Positions 17,713 through 26,155 of a DNA stretch of 64,000 bases are shown one piece after another. Origin of the DNA: Campylobacter ureolyticus (lineage in GTDB: Bacteria; Campylobacterota; Campylobacteria; Campylobacterales; Campylobacteraceae); NCBI RefSeq assembly GCF_013372225.1, contig NZ_CP053832.1, positions 1,756,335 to 1,820,334 of the forward strand. Reading direction: 5' to 3'. Made by a program: the position numbers and the translations under genes. The notes below the pieces were generated by a model that did not search any database, had not been told where the DNA came from, and was given only the letters and a program-made list of their open reading frames with translations. Every line of letters begins with the position of its first letter. Within the stretch, counting starts at the first letter, position 1.

Positions 17713-18585
17713 ATGAAAAAATTTAGGCAAGTTTTAGCAGATATTAACGAACTTATTGTTTTTAAGCACTCAGTTTTTGCTCTACCGTTTATTTTTATAG
17801 CTATGATTACGGCTTCAAAACTTCAAAATAACACGATGTGGTTTGGCTGGAGGCTACTTATTTTAGGAATTTTATGTGCAGTAAGTGCAAGAAGTTTTGC
17901 TATGGCTTTTAATAGATATATGGACAAAGACATAGACGAACCAAACCCAAGATGTGCAAATAGACCAAGTGTTGATGGAAGAATCGGAAAGACAAATTTA
18001 CTTATTTTCATAGGAGTAAATGCTTTAATTTTTATAGTAGTAGCATATTTTATAAATAGTTTAGCCTTTTATTTATCATTTCCAATTTTACTTTTTTTAG
18101 GTGGATATTCAATTTTTAAAAGATTTTCACAAACCGCTCATATAGTGCTTGGATTTTGTCTAGGGCTTGCTCCAATTGCAGGAAGTGTGGCAGTTTTAGG
18201 AGCTATTCCTCTTTGGGCTATTTTATTATGTTTTGGAGTTGCTTTTTGGGTAGCTGGGTTTGACATACTCTACTCACTTCAAGATATGGAATATGATAAA
18301 AAAGCTGGTCTTTATAGTATTCCAGCATGTTATGGAAGTAAGGCAGCTATGTTTATTTCAAGTATTTTTCACGCAATTACAATTTTATTTTGGTTGCTTT
18401 TTTGCATGGCTTCAAATTTGGGATTTTTTGCGTATTTAGGTGTTATAATTTCAGCTGTTATTTTGTATAAAGAACATGAGATTGTGAATAAAGACTTTAC
18501 TAAAATAGACAAAGCATTTTTTACACTAAATGGTTATTTGGGAATAATGTTTTTTTGTTTTATATTTTTAGATTTGAAGATTTAA
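17713..18585 (+). CDS. mqnP: UbiA-family prenyltransferase of menaquinone synthesis (MqnP-like)
   Basis: A 290-residue membrane prenyltransferase with 8-9 helices. Both Asp-rich motifs of the UbiA family are present: NRYMDKDID (residues 67-75) and DILYSLQDMEYD (about 184-195), which bind the prenyl diphosphate through magnesium. Campylobacter makes menaquinone by the futalosine route, so the likely substrate is a naphthoate rather than 4-hydroxybenzoate; that assignment is inferred from the organism type. The product is the quinone used by complex I and the other respiratory enzymes here. Confidence 0.8.
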   Translation: MKKFRQVLADINELIVFKHSVFALPFIFIAMITASKLQNNTMWFGWRLLILGILCAVSARSFAMAFNRYMDKDIDEPNPRCANRPSVDGRIGKTNLLIFIGVNALIFIVVAYFINSLAFYLSFPILLFLGGYSIFKRFSQTAHIVLGFCLGLAPIAGSVAVLGAIPLWAILLCFGVAFWVAGFDILYSLQDMEYDKKAGLYSIPACYGSKAAMFISSIFHAITILFWLLFCMASNLGFFAYLGVIISAVILYKEHEIVNKDFTKIDKAFFTLNGYLGIMFFCFIFLDLKI

Positions 18586-18604
18586 AAGCTTGGCATATTT
18601 AAAT

Positions 18605-18843
18605 AAAAGTTTCTTAGCCCACTCGCTCACATACAAAAAGTATGCTCGCATCGTGGGACTAAAAAACTTTTGCCTAACTGCGCCTATTTTTTAAAATCTA
18701 TGCTCCGCACTTTTAAAATTTACTAAAATTTTAAAAGTTATAAAAATAGATTTTCAAAAATAGGCGGTATTATAAAAAACTTTTTGAACTTTCAAGCAAG
18801 CGGACTTTGTGTCCGTGACTGCAGGAAGTTTGAAAAGTTTTTT
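18605..18843. repeat. Three consecutive long nested inverted repeats
   Basis: No gene lies between 18586 and 18889. Three adjacent hairpin units are seen. Unit 1: arms 18605-18622 and 18653-18671 (one mismatch, one bulge), with an inner CATAC-AAAAA-GTATG hairpin at 18630-18644. Unit 2: arms 18681-18701 and 18746-18766 (one mismatch), with an inner 13-bp stem 18709-18721/18726-18738. Unit 3: arms 18774-18793 and 18824-18843, fully paired if G-U pairs are allowed, with an inner CGGAC/GTCCG hairpin. Local GC rises in the loops. It could be a cluster of REP/MITE-like elements, a structured RNA or a complex terminator. Confidence 0.7.
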
Positions 18844-18889
18844 AATAAGTTCGTCAAGATTTTAAATCTTTTTTAAAAAAGGAGAAAAA

Positions 18890-19183
18890 ATGGATGCTAA
18901 TAGCATTATTATTTTAGGACTTTGCGTAGTGCTTTTTATAGTGCTAATTTTACTTTATGTAAAAGATAGCCAAACAAATAAAAAATTTGATAGATATGAT
19001 CATATAGTAAATGATAATATGAATGAAATTTTTATCTTAAAAAAAGAGGTTGCAAAACTAAAAGAAGAACTTGAAATGTTTGATATAGGCATACTTGCTG
19101 ATGAACTTGATAAACAAATTGATGATAAGATTGAGCCTGTTATTAAGTCTTTGCAAAACATAGATAAGCTTGTTAATAAATAA
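18890..19183 (+). CDS. Small membrane-anchored coiled-coil protein, unknown function
   Basis: A 97-residue protein with one N-terminal helix (about residues 5-24) and a charged C-terminal part with heptad character (about 40-65, LKKEVAKLKEELEMF). The anchor has no positive residues before it and KDSQTNKK after it, so the soluble part is probably cytoplasmic. A strong AAAAGGAG precedes the ATG. It stands between the hairpin cluster and moaA. Function unknown. Confidence 0.7.
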   Translation: MDANSIIILGLCVVLFIVLILLYVKDSQTNKKFDRYDHIVNDNMNEIFILKKEVAKLKEELEMFDIGILADELDKQIDDKIEPVIKSLQNIDKLVNK

Positions 19184-19215
19184 ATTTTATTTGTGCTAAA
19201 TTTAAAAAAATCTTT

Positions 19216-19221
19216 TATAAT
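19216..19221 (+). promoter_or_regulatory. Candidate -10 box (TATAAT) for moaA
   Basis: A perfect TATAAT 19 bp before the moaA ATG, with A/T tracts upstream. A ribosome site (AAAAGGATAAAAG) lies between it and the start. Confidence 0.5.
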
Positions 19222-19239
19222 CTAATAAAAGGATAAAAG

Positions 19240-20211
19240 ATGTTAATAGATGGGCATGGAAGAATTGTTGATTATTTAAGAGTTTCTGTTACTGAAAGAT
19301 GTAATTTTAGGTGCAAATACTGTATGCCAAATAAACCATTTGAATGGGTACCGCATGAAAAAATTTTAAGCTTTGAAGAGTTATTTTTATTTATAAAAGT
19401 TGCAATTGATGAGGGTGTTAAAAAAATAAGAATAACAGGCGGAGAACCTTTAGTTAGAAAAGATACTGATAAGTTTATAAAAATGATAAGTGATTATGCC
19501 CCAAATATTGACTTAGCAATGACTACAAATGGATACTTCTTAAAAGATTTTGCCAAAAAACTAAAAGATAGCGGACTAAAAAGAATTAATATGTCCCTTG
19601 ATACCTTGAACAAGGAAAAAGCTTTTAAATTAACTGGAAAGAATGTACTTGAAAAAGTTGTAAGCGGCTTTGAGGAGGCCCTAAATGCTGGACTTAAAGT
19701 CAAATTAAATTGTGTGGCTTTAAAAAATTTTAACGATGATGAACTTGTGAGTCTTTTAGAATTTGCTAAAAATCATGGATGTGAAATTAGATTTATCGAA
19801 TATATGGAAAATATCCATGCAAAAAACTTTTTAAAAAGTCTTAAAAAAGATGAAATCTTAACTATTCTATCAAGCAAATTTAAATTCAAAGAAAGTGTTA
19901 AAAAACTAAACTCTCCAGCTACCCTTTTTGAATTAGAAGATGGATATAGATTTGGAATAATTGATCCACATAAGCACGATTTTTGCAATACTTGCAATAG
20001 AATTAGGCTAAGTGCAGAAGGGCTTTTAATACCTTGTTTGTATTTTGAAGATGCACTAAGCATAAAAGAAGCTGTTAGAAACGGTGACATTATAAAAGCA
20101 AGTGAAATTTTAAGAGAGGTTTTAAAAAATAAACCTGAAAAAAATAGATGGGAAAACAGCATAAATCAAAATGAAATTTCAAGTAGAGCTTTTTATAAAA
20201 CTGGTGGCTAA
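19240..20211 (+). CDS. moaA: GTP 3',8-cyclase MoaA (molybdopterin synthesis)
   Basis: A 323-residue radical SAM enzyme. The SAM cluster is Cys21, Cys25, Cys28 (CNFRCKYC), followed by the [10 protein letters not shown] motif. The second cluster sits in [16 protein letters not shown], and the chain ends in the Gly-Gly tail required for activity. It starts the pathway to the molybdenum cofactor, needed by the two TorA-like enzymes in this window. It heads a run of queuosine and rRNA-modification genes. Confidence 0.96.
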   Translation: MLIDGHGRIVDYLRVSVTERCNFRCKYCMPNKPFEWVPHEKILSFEELFLFIKVAIDEGVKKIRITGGEPLVRKDTDKFIKMISDYAPNIDLAMTTNGYFLKDFAKKLKDSGLKRINMSLDTLNKEKAFKLTGKNVLEKVVSGFEEALNAGLKVKLNCVALKNFNDDELVSLLEFAKNHGCEIRFIEYMENIHAKNFLKSLKKDEILTILSSKFKFKESVKKLNSPATLFELEDGYRFGIIDPHKHDFCNTCNRIRLSAEGLLIPCLYFEDALSIKEAVRNGDIIKASEILREVLKNKPEKNRWENSINQNEISSRAFYKTGG

Positions 20212-20250
20212 AATATGAATAAAGTTTTTTATATTTAGAGTAAAAGTTAA

Positions 20251-21003
20251 ATGTCTTTAAATCTAGTTGAAGTATTTCACAGTATCCAAGGCGAGGGAAA
20301 ATATACTGGTACAAATGCTATTTTCTTTCGTTTTGCTGGGTGTAATTTAAAATGTCCGGGCTTTAATGTAGTTAAAATTTCTCCAAAAACAGGGGAAATT
20401 TTAAAAGGGTGTGATACAATCAAAGCTGTTTTTACAAGTCATTTTAATTATGAAAAAATTGAATGCACAAAAACTCTTTTATCAAAAATTCCAAATTTAA
20501 ATTATAAGCCAGCTATCATAATAACAGGCGGTGAGCCACTAATTCATCATAAAAATCCCATTTTTTATGATTTTATTAGCGAAATTTTACATCAAGGCTA
20601 TGAAGTTCATTTTGAAACAAATGGAACGATTGAGATTGATTTTAAGAAATTTCCTCTTTATAAAAACTGCATTTATGCAATTTCCATAAAACTTTCAATC
20701 TCAGGCGAAACAAAAGATAAAAGGCTAAATTTTAAAGCTTTAAATTTATTAAAACAAAACACAAAAGAGTGCTTTTATAAATTTGTAATAAGTCCTAGCT
20801 TTAATCCAAATGATGAAATTTGTGAGATTTTAAACGCTATTAAAGACGCTAAAAAAAGCGATGTTTTTTGTATGCCACTAGCTAAAAACATAGATGAACT
20901 TAAAAAAAATGCTAAATTTGTATTTAATTTCTGTCTTGAAAACGGCTATAATTATACAGATAGAGTTCATATTAGAATATTTAACGATAAAGAGGGTATA
21001 TGA
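20251..21003 (+). CDS. queE: 7-carboxy-7-deazaguanine synthase QueE, variant cluster motif
   Basis: A 250-residue radical SAM protein. N-terminal VEVFHSIQGEGKYTG and ITGGEPLIHH identify QueE, which turns 6-carboxytetrahydropterin into CDG on the way to queuosine. The usual third cluster cysteine is replaced: the motif reads Cys31-NLK-Cys35-PG-Phe38, and the next cysteine is Cys54 (GCDT). The same displaced pattern appears, from memory, in Helicobacter and other Campylobacter QueE proteins, so the enzyme is probably active. The gene overlaps queD by 4 bp. Confidence 0.85.
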   Translation: MSLNLVEVFHSIQGEGKYTGTNAIFFRFAGCNLKCPGFNVVKISPKTGEILKGCDTIKAVFTSHFNYEKIECTKTLLSKIPNLNYKPAIIITGGEPLIHHKNPIFYDFISEILHQGYEVHFETNGTIEIDFKKFPLYKNCIYAISIKLSISGETKDKRLNFKALNLLKQNTKECFYKFVISPSFNPNDEICEILNAIKDAKKSDVFCMPLAKNIDELKKNAKFVFNFCLENGYNYTDRVHIRIFNDKEGI

Positions 21004-21581
21004 TAATAAGAAAAATTTATGACTTTGAAAATGCACATATTGTAAGATTTTGCTCTTCGAAGCGTTGCAGAACTAGTATTCACGGACACTCATATAGGTG
21101 TGAAGTAATGCTTAGCTCAAATTTTTTAGACAATGCTGGAATGGTATATGATTTTGGATTAATGAAACAAGGTATAAAAGTAATAATTGATAGTTTTGAC
21201 CATGCTACAACACTTTTTTCAGGCGATAGCGATGAATATAAAAATGATATTAAAAAACACTCAAAAAGATGGATAGAAATTCCACAAAACCCAAGCGCAG
21301 AGCAGTTTTGTAGAGTTTTTTTTATTTTAATTGACAGACTTTTAAGTCTTACAAACATGAACAATAATGAAAAAAATGTCACACTTTATAGTATTATAGT
21401 TCATGAAACAGCCACTGGATATGCACAATGCTTTAGAGATGATGCATACAATGAAAATATGGGAAAAATAGAGCTTAAAGATATAAAATTTAGTCCTGAA
21501 ATTTTAGCTGATTTAGATGATAAAGAATTTTTTACAAAACTTAAAAATGGCATTAAGTTTAATTTTTTAAAAGATTGCTAA
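21000..21581 (+). CDS. queD: 6-carboxytetrahydropterin synthase QueD
   Basis: A 193-residue 6-pyruvoyltetrahydropterin synthase-family enzyme. Zinc ligands His13, His28 and His30 (the latter two in IHGHSYRC) and a candidate catalytic Cys23 are visible; VHETATGYAQC carries the C-terminal Glu motif. It supplies the substrate of QueE, the preceding gene. It is longer than E. coli QueD (121 residues) because of inserted segments, as is usual in Campylobacter. Confidence 0.9.
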   Translation: MIIRKIYDFENAHIVRFCSSKRCRTSIHGHSYRCEVMLSSNFLDNAGMVYDFGLMKQGIKVIIDSFDHATTLFSGDSDEYKNDIKKHSKRWIEIPQNPSAEQFCRVFFILIDRLLSLTNMNNNEKNVTLYSIIVHETATGYAQCFRDDAYNENMGKIELKDIKFSPEILADLDDKEFFTKLKNGIKFNFLKDC

Positions 21582-21977
21582 ATGATAGAATTTTATGATT
21601 TAAGTCTTGCTTTACATAGTTTTTTTTCAAAGTTTTTTATAGTTTTAAGCTTGATTTTTTTGATTTTGATTTTTTCTAACTCGCAAAATGGTATTAAATT
21701 TCATAAAAGAATAAGATTTTTTATACCGCTTTATAGTTTTAGTCTTTCAGCTTTAATTTTTACAGGCATTATAATGTTGCCTGTTATTAATTTTCACATA
21801 AGCTTTAAGGTTTTTTTGATGATTTTAGCTAGTATTATTTTTCCAGCATTTATTGGCATTAGTTTTAAAGCCTTAAAAAAAGGATATTACACAAAAAATT
21901 ATGAAAATTTTAAGAAAAAAGCTAAAATTTTAGTTAGCATAATTTTAACAATTACACTTATTTTGGAGGTTTTATAA
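21582..21977 (+). CDS. Four-helix inner-membrane protein, unknown function
   Basis: A 131-residue hydrophobic protein with about four transmembrane helices (about residues 14-31, 47-67, 72-93, 110-130) and few conserved polar residues apart from His in the first and third helices. It starts directly after the queD stop and ends directly before the rsmE start, so it is part of the operon. A gene of this type occupies the equivalent position in C. jejuni. I do not recognise the family. Confidence 0.7.
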   Translation: MIEFYDLSLALHSFFSKFFIVLSLIFLILIFSNSQNGIKFHKRIRFFIPLYSFSLSALIFTGIIMLPVINFHISFKVFLMILASIIFPAFIGISFKALKKGYYTKNYENFKKKAKILVSIILTITLILEVL

Positions 21978-22628
21978 ATGGTTTTTTTATATGATAAAAA
22001 TGCCGGAGATGAGCTTTTAAAGATAAATGACTTTAAACATCTAAAAGCTAGACGCGTTCAGGAAAATCAAAGAATTGATATAAGAAATTTGAAAGATAAT
22101 TATAATTATATTTATGAAATAACAGAAATTTCAAAAAAAGAAATCTCTTTAGAGCTTGTTTTTAAACATTCCCTGCCAAAAGATGAACTTTTTTTAAGTA
22201 TTGCATGGGCAGTTGTAGATCCTATAGTTATAGAAAAAACTCTTCCAACTTTAAATGAAATCGGAGTTAAAAAGATATTTTTTGTCTATACTGAGTTCTC
22301 GCAAAAAAATTTTAAACTTGATTTAGGAAGATTTGAAAGAATTTTGATAAACTCATCACAACAATGTGGGCGAAACTCTATAATAAAGTTTGAAATTTAC
22401 AGTAGTTTTGATGAGTTTTTAACTAAATTTAACAACATTGCGTTGGTAGATTTTGGTGGCGAAAAAATCCAAAATTTAAATAAAGATAAAATTTATTTTA
22501 TAGGGCCTGAGGGTGGATTTAGTGAGAATGAAAGATTAAAAGTTAAAGATAAGATTGGACTAAACTCACCTTTTATTTTAAAATCAAATAGTGCTGTCGT
22601 AGGAATTGCATCAAAAATTTTACTTTAA
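21978..22628 (+). CDS. rsmE: 16S rRNA (uracil1498-N3)-methyltransferase RsmE
   Basis: A 216-residue SPOUT-class methyltransferase. The C-terminal knot motifs are clear: [13 protein letters not shown] (about residues 172-184) and the [15 protein letters not shown] ending; the usual LR(T)ETA motif is altered to LKSNSAV. N-terminal PUA-like domain begins [17 protein letters not shown] is 8 bp before the ATG. The altered last motif deserves attention but the rest of the fold is intact. Confidence 0.88.
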   Translation: MVFLYDKNAGDELLKINDFKHLKARRVQENQRIDIRNLKDNYNYIYEITEISKKEISLELVFKHSLPKDELFLSIAWAVVDPIVIEKTLPTLNEIGVKKIFFVYTEFSQKNFKLDLGRFERILINSSQQCGRNSIIKFEIYSSFDEFLTKFNNIALVDFGGEKIQNLNKDKIYFIGPEGGFSENERLKVKDKIGLNSPFILKSNSAVVGIASKILL

Positions 22629-22708
22629 ATTTGATTTTTTATATTTTTTATAGTAAAATGCAAACTTATTCTAAATTCAAAACCAAAAAATATAAAAAGG
22701 AAAATTTT

Positions 22709-22909
22709 ATGAAAAAAGATATTCATCCAGACTATATGGATTGCACTGTAACTTGTGCTTGTGGAAATGTTTTTGAAACAAAGTCAAACAAAAAAGAGCT
22801 AAGAGTTGATATCTGTTCAAAATGTCATCCATTTTTTACAGGAAGTGAAAAAATCGTAGATTCAGCAGGTAGAGTCGATAAATTTAAGAAAAAATACGGT
22901 ATGAAATAA
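22709..22909 (+). CDS. rpmE: 50S ribosomal protein L31, zinc-binding type
   Basis: A 66-residue protein with four zinc ligands in CXC plus CXXC form (Cys16, Cys18, Cys36, Cys39), which mark the zinc-containing L31. The ATG at 22709 follows AAAAAGG and gives the standard MKKDIHPDY start; an in-frame ATG at 22631 would add 26 unconserved residues. A TAAAAT-like -10 lies near 22654. Confidence 0.96.
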   Translation: MKKDIHPDYMDCTVTCACGNVFETKSNKKELRVDICSKCHPFFTGSEKIVDSAGRVDKFKKKYGMK

Positions 22910-23722
22910 TTGCTTTATTTTATTCCTACACCAATAGGAAATTTATCTGATGTATCCTTGCATATTTTAGAAGTTTTAGCCAAATGCGAAGTTATTTTTT
23001 GCGAGGATACAAGAGTTACTAAAAAATTTTTAAACCTACTCCAAACTCGCTATTCTTTAAAGCTAAAAGATGTATCTTTTTACTCACTCCATTCACACAA
23101 TGAAGATGAAATTTTAAAAAATATTGATTTAAGTATTTTTAAAAAAATATGTGCATATATGAGCGATGCTGGAATGCCATGCATTAGCGATCCTGGAAAT
23201 AGCTTAGTTAAATTTGCTCAAAAAAATAAAGTCGAATATGAAGTTTTAAGTGGCTCAAATGCCTTAATTTTGGCAGCTGTTGCAAGTGGGTTAGTAGAAA
23301 AAGAGTTTAGCTTTTTAGGTTTTTTACCAAACAAAGGCGATGAGAGAAAAGTAGCTATACAAAATGCTTTAAATTTACCCTATCCAGTGATAATTTATGA
23401 ATCCCCGAAGAGGATTTTAAATTTAATAAAAACTATTTCAGGCCTAGACCCACAAAGAAAAATTTTTATCATAAAAGAAGCAACTAAAAAATTTGAAACA
23501 AAATATTTTGATAAAGCTATAAATTTAGCTCAAATTTTAGAAAATGAAAATTTAAATGGTGAGTTTTGCTTAGTGATAGACAAAAGTAAAAATACAAAGT
23601 TTGAAACCATTTTAGAAAGTGATATTTTAGATCTTGATATACCACCCAAACCAAAATCAAAACTTTTATCAAAAATTACAGGAATAAACCAAAAAAAAAT
23701 TTATAAAAATTTAATAAAATAA
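22910..23722 (+). CDS. rsmI: 16S rRNA (cytidine1402-2'-O)-methyltransferase RsmI
   Basis: A 270-residue tetrapyrrole-methylase-fold enzyme. Motifs PTPIGNLSD (residues 6-14), FCEDTRVTKKFL and MSDAGMPCISDPG define RsmI. The start is TTG at 22910, immediately after the rpmE stop; it gives the family N-terminus MLYFIPTPIGNL, and no good ribosome site is visible, so translational coupling to rpmE is likely. Confidence 0.92.
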   Translation: MLYFIPTPIGNLSDVSLHILEVLAKCEVIFCEDTRVTKKFLNLLQTRYSLKLKDVSFYSLHSHNEDEILKNIDLSIFKKICAYMSDAGMPCISDPGNSLVKFAQKNKVEYEVLSGSNALILAAVASGLVEKEFSFLGFLPNKGDERKVAIQNALNLPYPVIIYESPKRILNLIKTISGLDPQRKIFIIKEATKKFETKYFDKAINLAQILENENLNGEFCLVIDKSKNTKFETILESDILDLDIPPKPKSKLLSKITGINQKKIYKNLIK

Positions 23723-23757
23723 GCTATTTTTTAAGCCTCTTTTGATATTATTTTAAA

Positions 23758-24438
23758 ATGATAATTTATGGAAAACAGCTATTTTTACATCTGTTAAAAA
23801 ACCACAAAGATGAGTTTTTAAAGATTTTTCTTGCCAAAGAGTGCGATAAGGCTTTATTTAGGGAGATTTCAAAGCTTAATATAAAAATAGAAAAACTTGA
23901 CTTTAAAAAAGCTCAAGCCCTAGCAAGAGGTGGCAATCATCAAGGTTTTTTAGCTGAAGTTAAAGATTATAAGTTTAGTGAATTTAAAGATTTAGAATCT
24001 AAGAATTTTTTGGCAGTTTTATATAATCTAAGTGATGTTGGAAACATAGGCGCGATAGTTCGCTCAGCTTATGCACTTGGAGTTGATGGTGTAATTATCG
24101 TAACCAAAAGTTTAGCAATAGAGGGTATTATTAGATCTAGCAGTGGTGCTGCGTATGAAATACCAATTTGTAAATTCGAAGATGGGCTAACTCTTTTAAA
24201 TGAGTTAAAGCAAGTTGGTTTTAAAATTTACGCATCAGATGCAAAAGGTAAAAATTTAAAAGAATTTGCTAGTAAAAAAGTGCTTGTAATGGGAAGTGAG
24301 GGCGAGGGAATTCCAAATAAGGCCATTCAAAAATGCGATGAATTAATCGGCATAAAAATGAGAAATAACTGGGATTCTTTAAATGTTAATGCAGCATTTG
24401 CAATATTTTGTGACAGGATGACAAATGGACAACAATAA
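23758..24438 (+). CDS. rlmB: TrmH/SpoU-family rRNA 2'-O-methyltransferase (RlmB-like)
   Basis: A 226-residue SPOUT methyltransferase. An N-terminal substrate-binding domain (residues 1-75) precedes motif 1 (LSDVGNIGAIVRSAYALGVD), motif 2 (VMGSEGEGIPN) and motif 3 (SLNVNAAFAIF). RlmB methylates G2251 of 23S rRNA; the exact target cannot be proved from the sequence. It overlaps the next gene by 14 bp. Confidence 0.85.
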   Translation: MIIYGKQLFLHLLKNHKDEFLKIFLAKECDKALFREISKLNIKIEKLDFKKAQALARGGNHQGFLAEVKDYKFSEFKDLESKNFLAVLYNLSDVGNIGAIVRSAYALGVDGVIIVTKSLAIEGIIRSSSGAAYEIPICKFEDGLTLLNELKQVGFKIYASDAKGKNLKEFASKKVLVMGSEGEGIPNKAIQKCDELIGIKMRNNWDSLNVNAAFAIFCDRMTNGQQ

Positions 24439-25399
24439 AAATAACGCTTTAGAAAAATTAGAAAGTATTGGAATCAACGAAATAGCCAAAACAACGCATA
24501 TTGAAGTTGATTATATAAGATGGATTTTACAAAAAGATTTTGACTCATTAAAAGAAACAAATGTAAAAGCATATATAAAGATACTTGAAAGAGAATACGA
24601 GGTTGATTTGCAGCCTTGGCTTGATGAGTTTAACGCAAACAACATAGAAGATTTAACCATAAAAAAAGAGACTAAATTTAATAACCCCTTAAAACAAAAA
24701 GTTGCAATAACAGAGCATAAAAAACTTCCTAAATTTTTATTTTGGCTAGTGTTACTTGTTATCATTGTTTGGGTTATTTTTAACTTTAAGCTTTACGAAA
24801 TAGATAAGTTTTTAAATTTTAAAGACAATAAAACAGAAGTATATTCAACAAATTCTACAATGATAGATGAAACAAACTTAAAGCTTGAAAAAACAGGAAT
24901 TGAAATTTTAAATCTTAATAACAAAACACCGGAGTTTAGCCTTAAAGAAACAGATTCTAACAACGAAGAAAATTTAGAAGAAGTAGCTGATGAAAATGAG
25001 AGTTTAAATGCCCTTGAAAAACTTACTCTATTAAACGAAGATGAGAATTTAAGCAATGAAAATTTAAGTAGTGAGAATTTGACTGATAAAGAACCTTTAA
25101 ATGAAAATTTAGCAAAAGATCAAAAACAAGGCATAAACCCAACTGAGAAAATTTGGATAGGCATAATTGATTTAAAAACTGGTTCAAAAACCACAAAAAC
25201 AACAGATAAATTCTTTGAATTTGATCTCAATAAAGATCAACTTATTCTAACAGGACACGGACTTTTTACACTAAACACAAAAGAAAAAGAAGAAAAATTT
25301 AATGATAAAAACCCACATAGATTTCTAATAAAAAAAGGCGATGTAAACGCGATAAGCTATGATGAGTTCTTAAAGCTAAATAAGGGCAAAGCGTGGTAA
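24425..25399 (+). CDS. RodZ-like membrane protein with N-terminal helical domain, unknown function
   Basis: A 324-residue protein. The N-terminal part (residues 1-75) looks like a small helix-turn-helix fold (IAKTTHIEVDYIRWILQKDF, then KAYIKILEREYEVDL), a single transmembrane helix follows (about 98-118), then a long acidic, low-complexity Asn/Glu/Leu stretch, and finally a small beta-rich domain (about 238-324, ending GKAW). The arrangement recalls RodZ, but the specific RodZ signatures are not evident. It overlaps rlmB (14 bp) and the next gene (7 bp). Function unknown. Confidence 0.6.
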   Translation: MDNNKNNALEKLESIGINEIAKTTHIEVDYIRWILQKDFDSLKETNVKAYIKILEREYEVDLQPWLDEFNANNIEDLTIKKETKFNNPLKQKVAITEHKKLPKFLFWLVLLVIIVWVIFNFKLYEIDKFLNFKDNKTEVYSTNSTMIDETNLKLEKTGIEILNLNNKTPEFSLKETDSNNEENLEEVADENESLNALEKLTLLNEDENLSNENLSSENLTDKEPLNENLAKDQKQGINPTEKIWIGIIDLKTGSKTTKTTDKFFEFDLNKDQLILTGHGLFTLNTKEKEEKFNDKNPHRFLIKKGDVNAISYDEFLKLNKGKAW

Positions 25400-26142
25400 G
25401 AAGTTTAATTTTAACGCTATGTTTTTTAAGCTTAACATTTGGGGCAACACCTAAAGAAATATCACTAAATTTAGGCGGAGATGGTGAGGGTGTGAGTGAG
25501 TTTATAGATGAGTATCAAAACCCCGATATTAGAAGAATTACAAAAAAATTGATTGACGATAAAATTTTAAGCAACTACTCAAAAAACTCAAAAACTGAGA
25601 TTGTTTTTAACTCAAATTCAAAAGGAGTTGTTTTATTAAAGCTTGCTAGTGATGTTTTAGAAGAGCTTGGATTTAAAAACTATCAAAATTTAGAATTTAC
25701 AAACAACCAAAACTCAAGTTATAAAATTCTAATACTAGGCTCAAGAGTTTTAACTCCAGATAAAGTTTATGATGAGTTTAAAAAAAGATCAGCATATATC
25801 AAAAACGTATCAAGAAGAAATAATACCTTCATATACGAAGTAAACTTATCAAATTTAAATCTAGCGCCTGAGTTTATATACGACTTGCAAAAACCACAAA
25901 AACCATATTTTTTAAACATAAAAGGCAAAAATGAGATAAATATTATCTCTCAAAATATGGATGCTTGGCACCCTGAAATTAGAGTCTTTGATAATGAGTT
26001 AAATCTGTTACAAAGCATTAGAGAAGATGAGATAAAAAAAAGCTTAAACTTATCTATCCCAAAAGATGCGACCTATATACAAGTTGGCGATAGCGCTAGC
26101 TTAGATAACATAAAAAATGGACTTAAATTTAACCTTAAATAA
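25393..26142 (+). CDS. Exported protein, unknown function
   Basis: A 249-residue protein with a Sec signal peptide (about residues 1-18, cleavage near FGA). The start is GTG at 25393, inside the end of the previous gene; AAGGG 6 bp upstream supports it. The mature part has an N-terminal polar segment and a later beta-rich region. It is likely a functional partner of the preceding membrane protein, whose C-terminal domain is also periplasmic. A gene of similar position exists in C. jejuni (Cj0151c). No catalytic motif is seen. Confidence 0.65.
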   Translation: MVRSLILTLCFLSLTFGATPKEISLNLGGDGEGVSEFIDEYQNPDIRRITKKLIDDKILSNYSKNSKTEIVFNSNSKGVVLLKLASDVLEELGFKNYQNLEFTNNQNSSYKILILGSRVLTPDKVYDEFKKRSAYIKNVSRRNNTFIYEVNLSNLNLAPEFIYDLQKPQKPYFLNIKGKNEINIISQNMDAWHPEIRVFDNELNLLQSIREDEIKKSLNLSIPKDATYIQVGDSASLDNIKNGLKFNLK

Positions 26143-26155
26143 AAAGGAGAATGCT

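Noticed and set aside
18890..19183. Considered as a divisome or chemotaxis component because of anchor plus coiled coil
   Set aside because: No specific motif supports either; left as unknown.
22631..22708. Longer N-terminus for ribosomal protein L31
   Set aside because: The added 26 residues are not part of the L31 family, include the promoter-like sequence, and the ribosome site precedes 22709.
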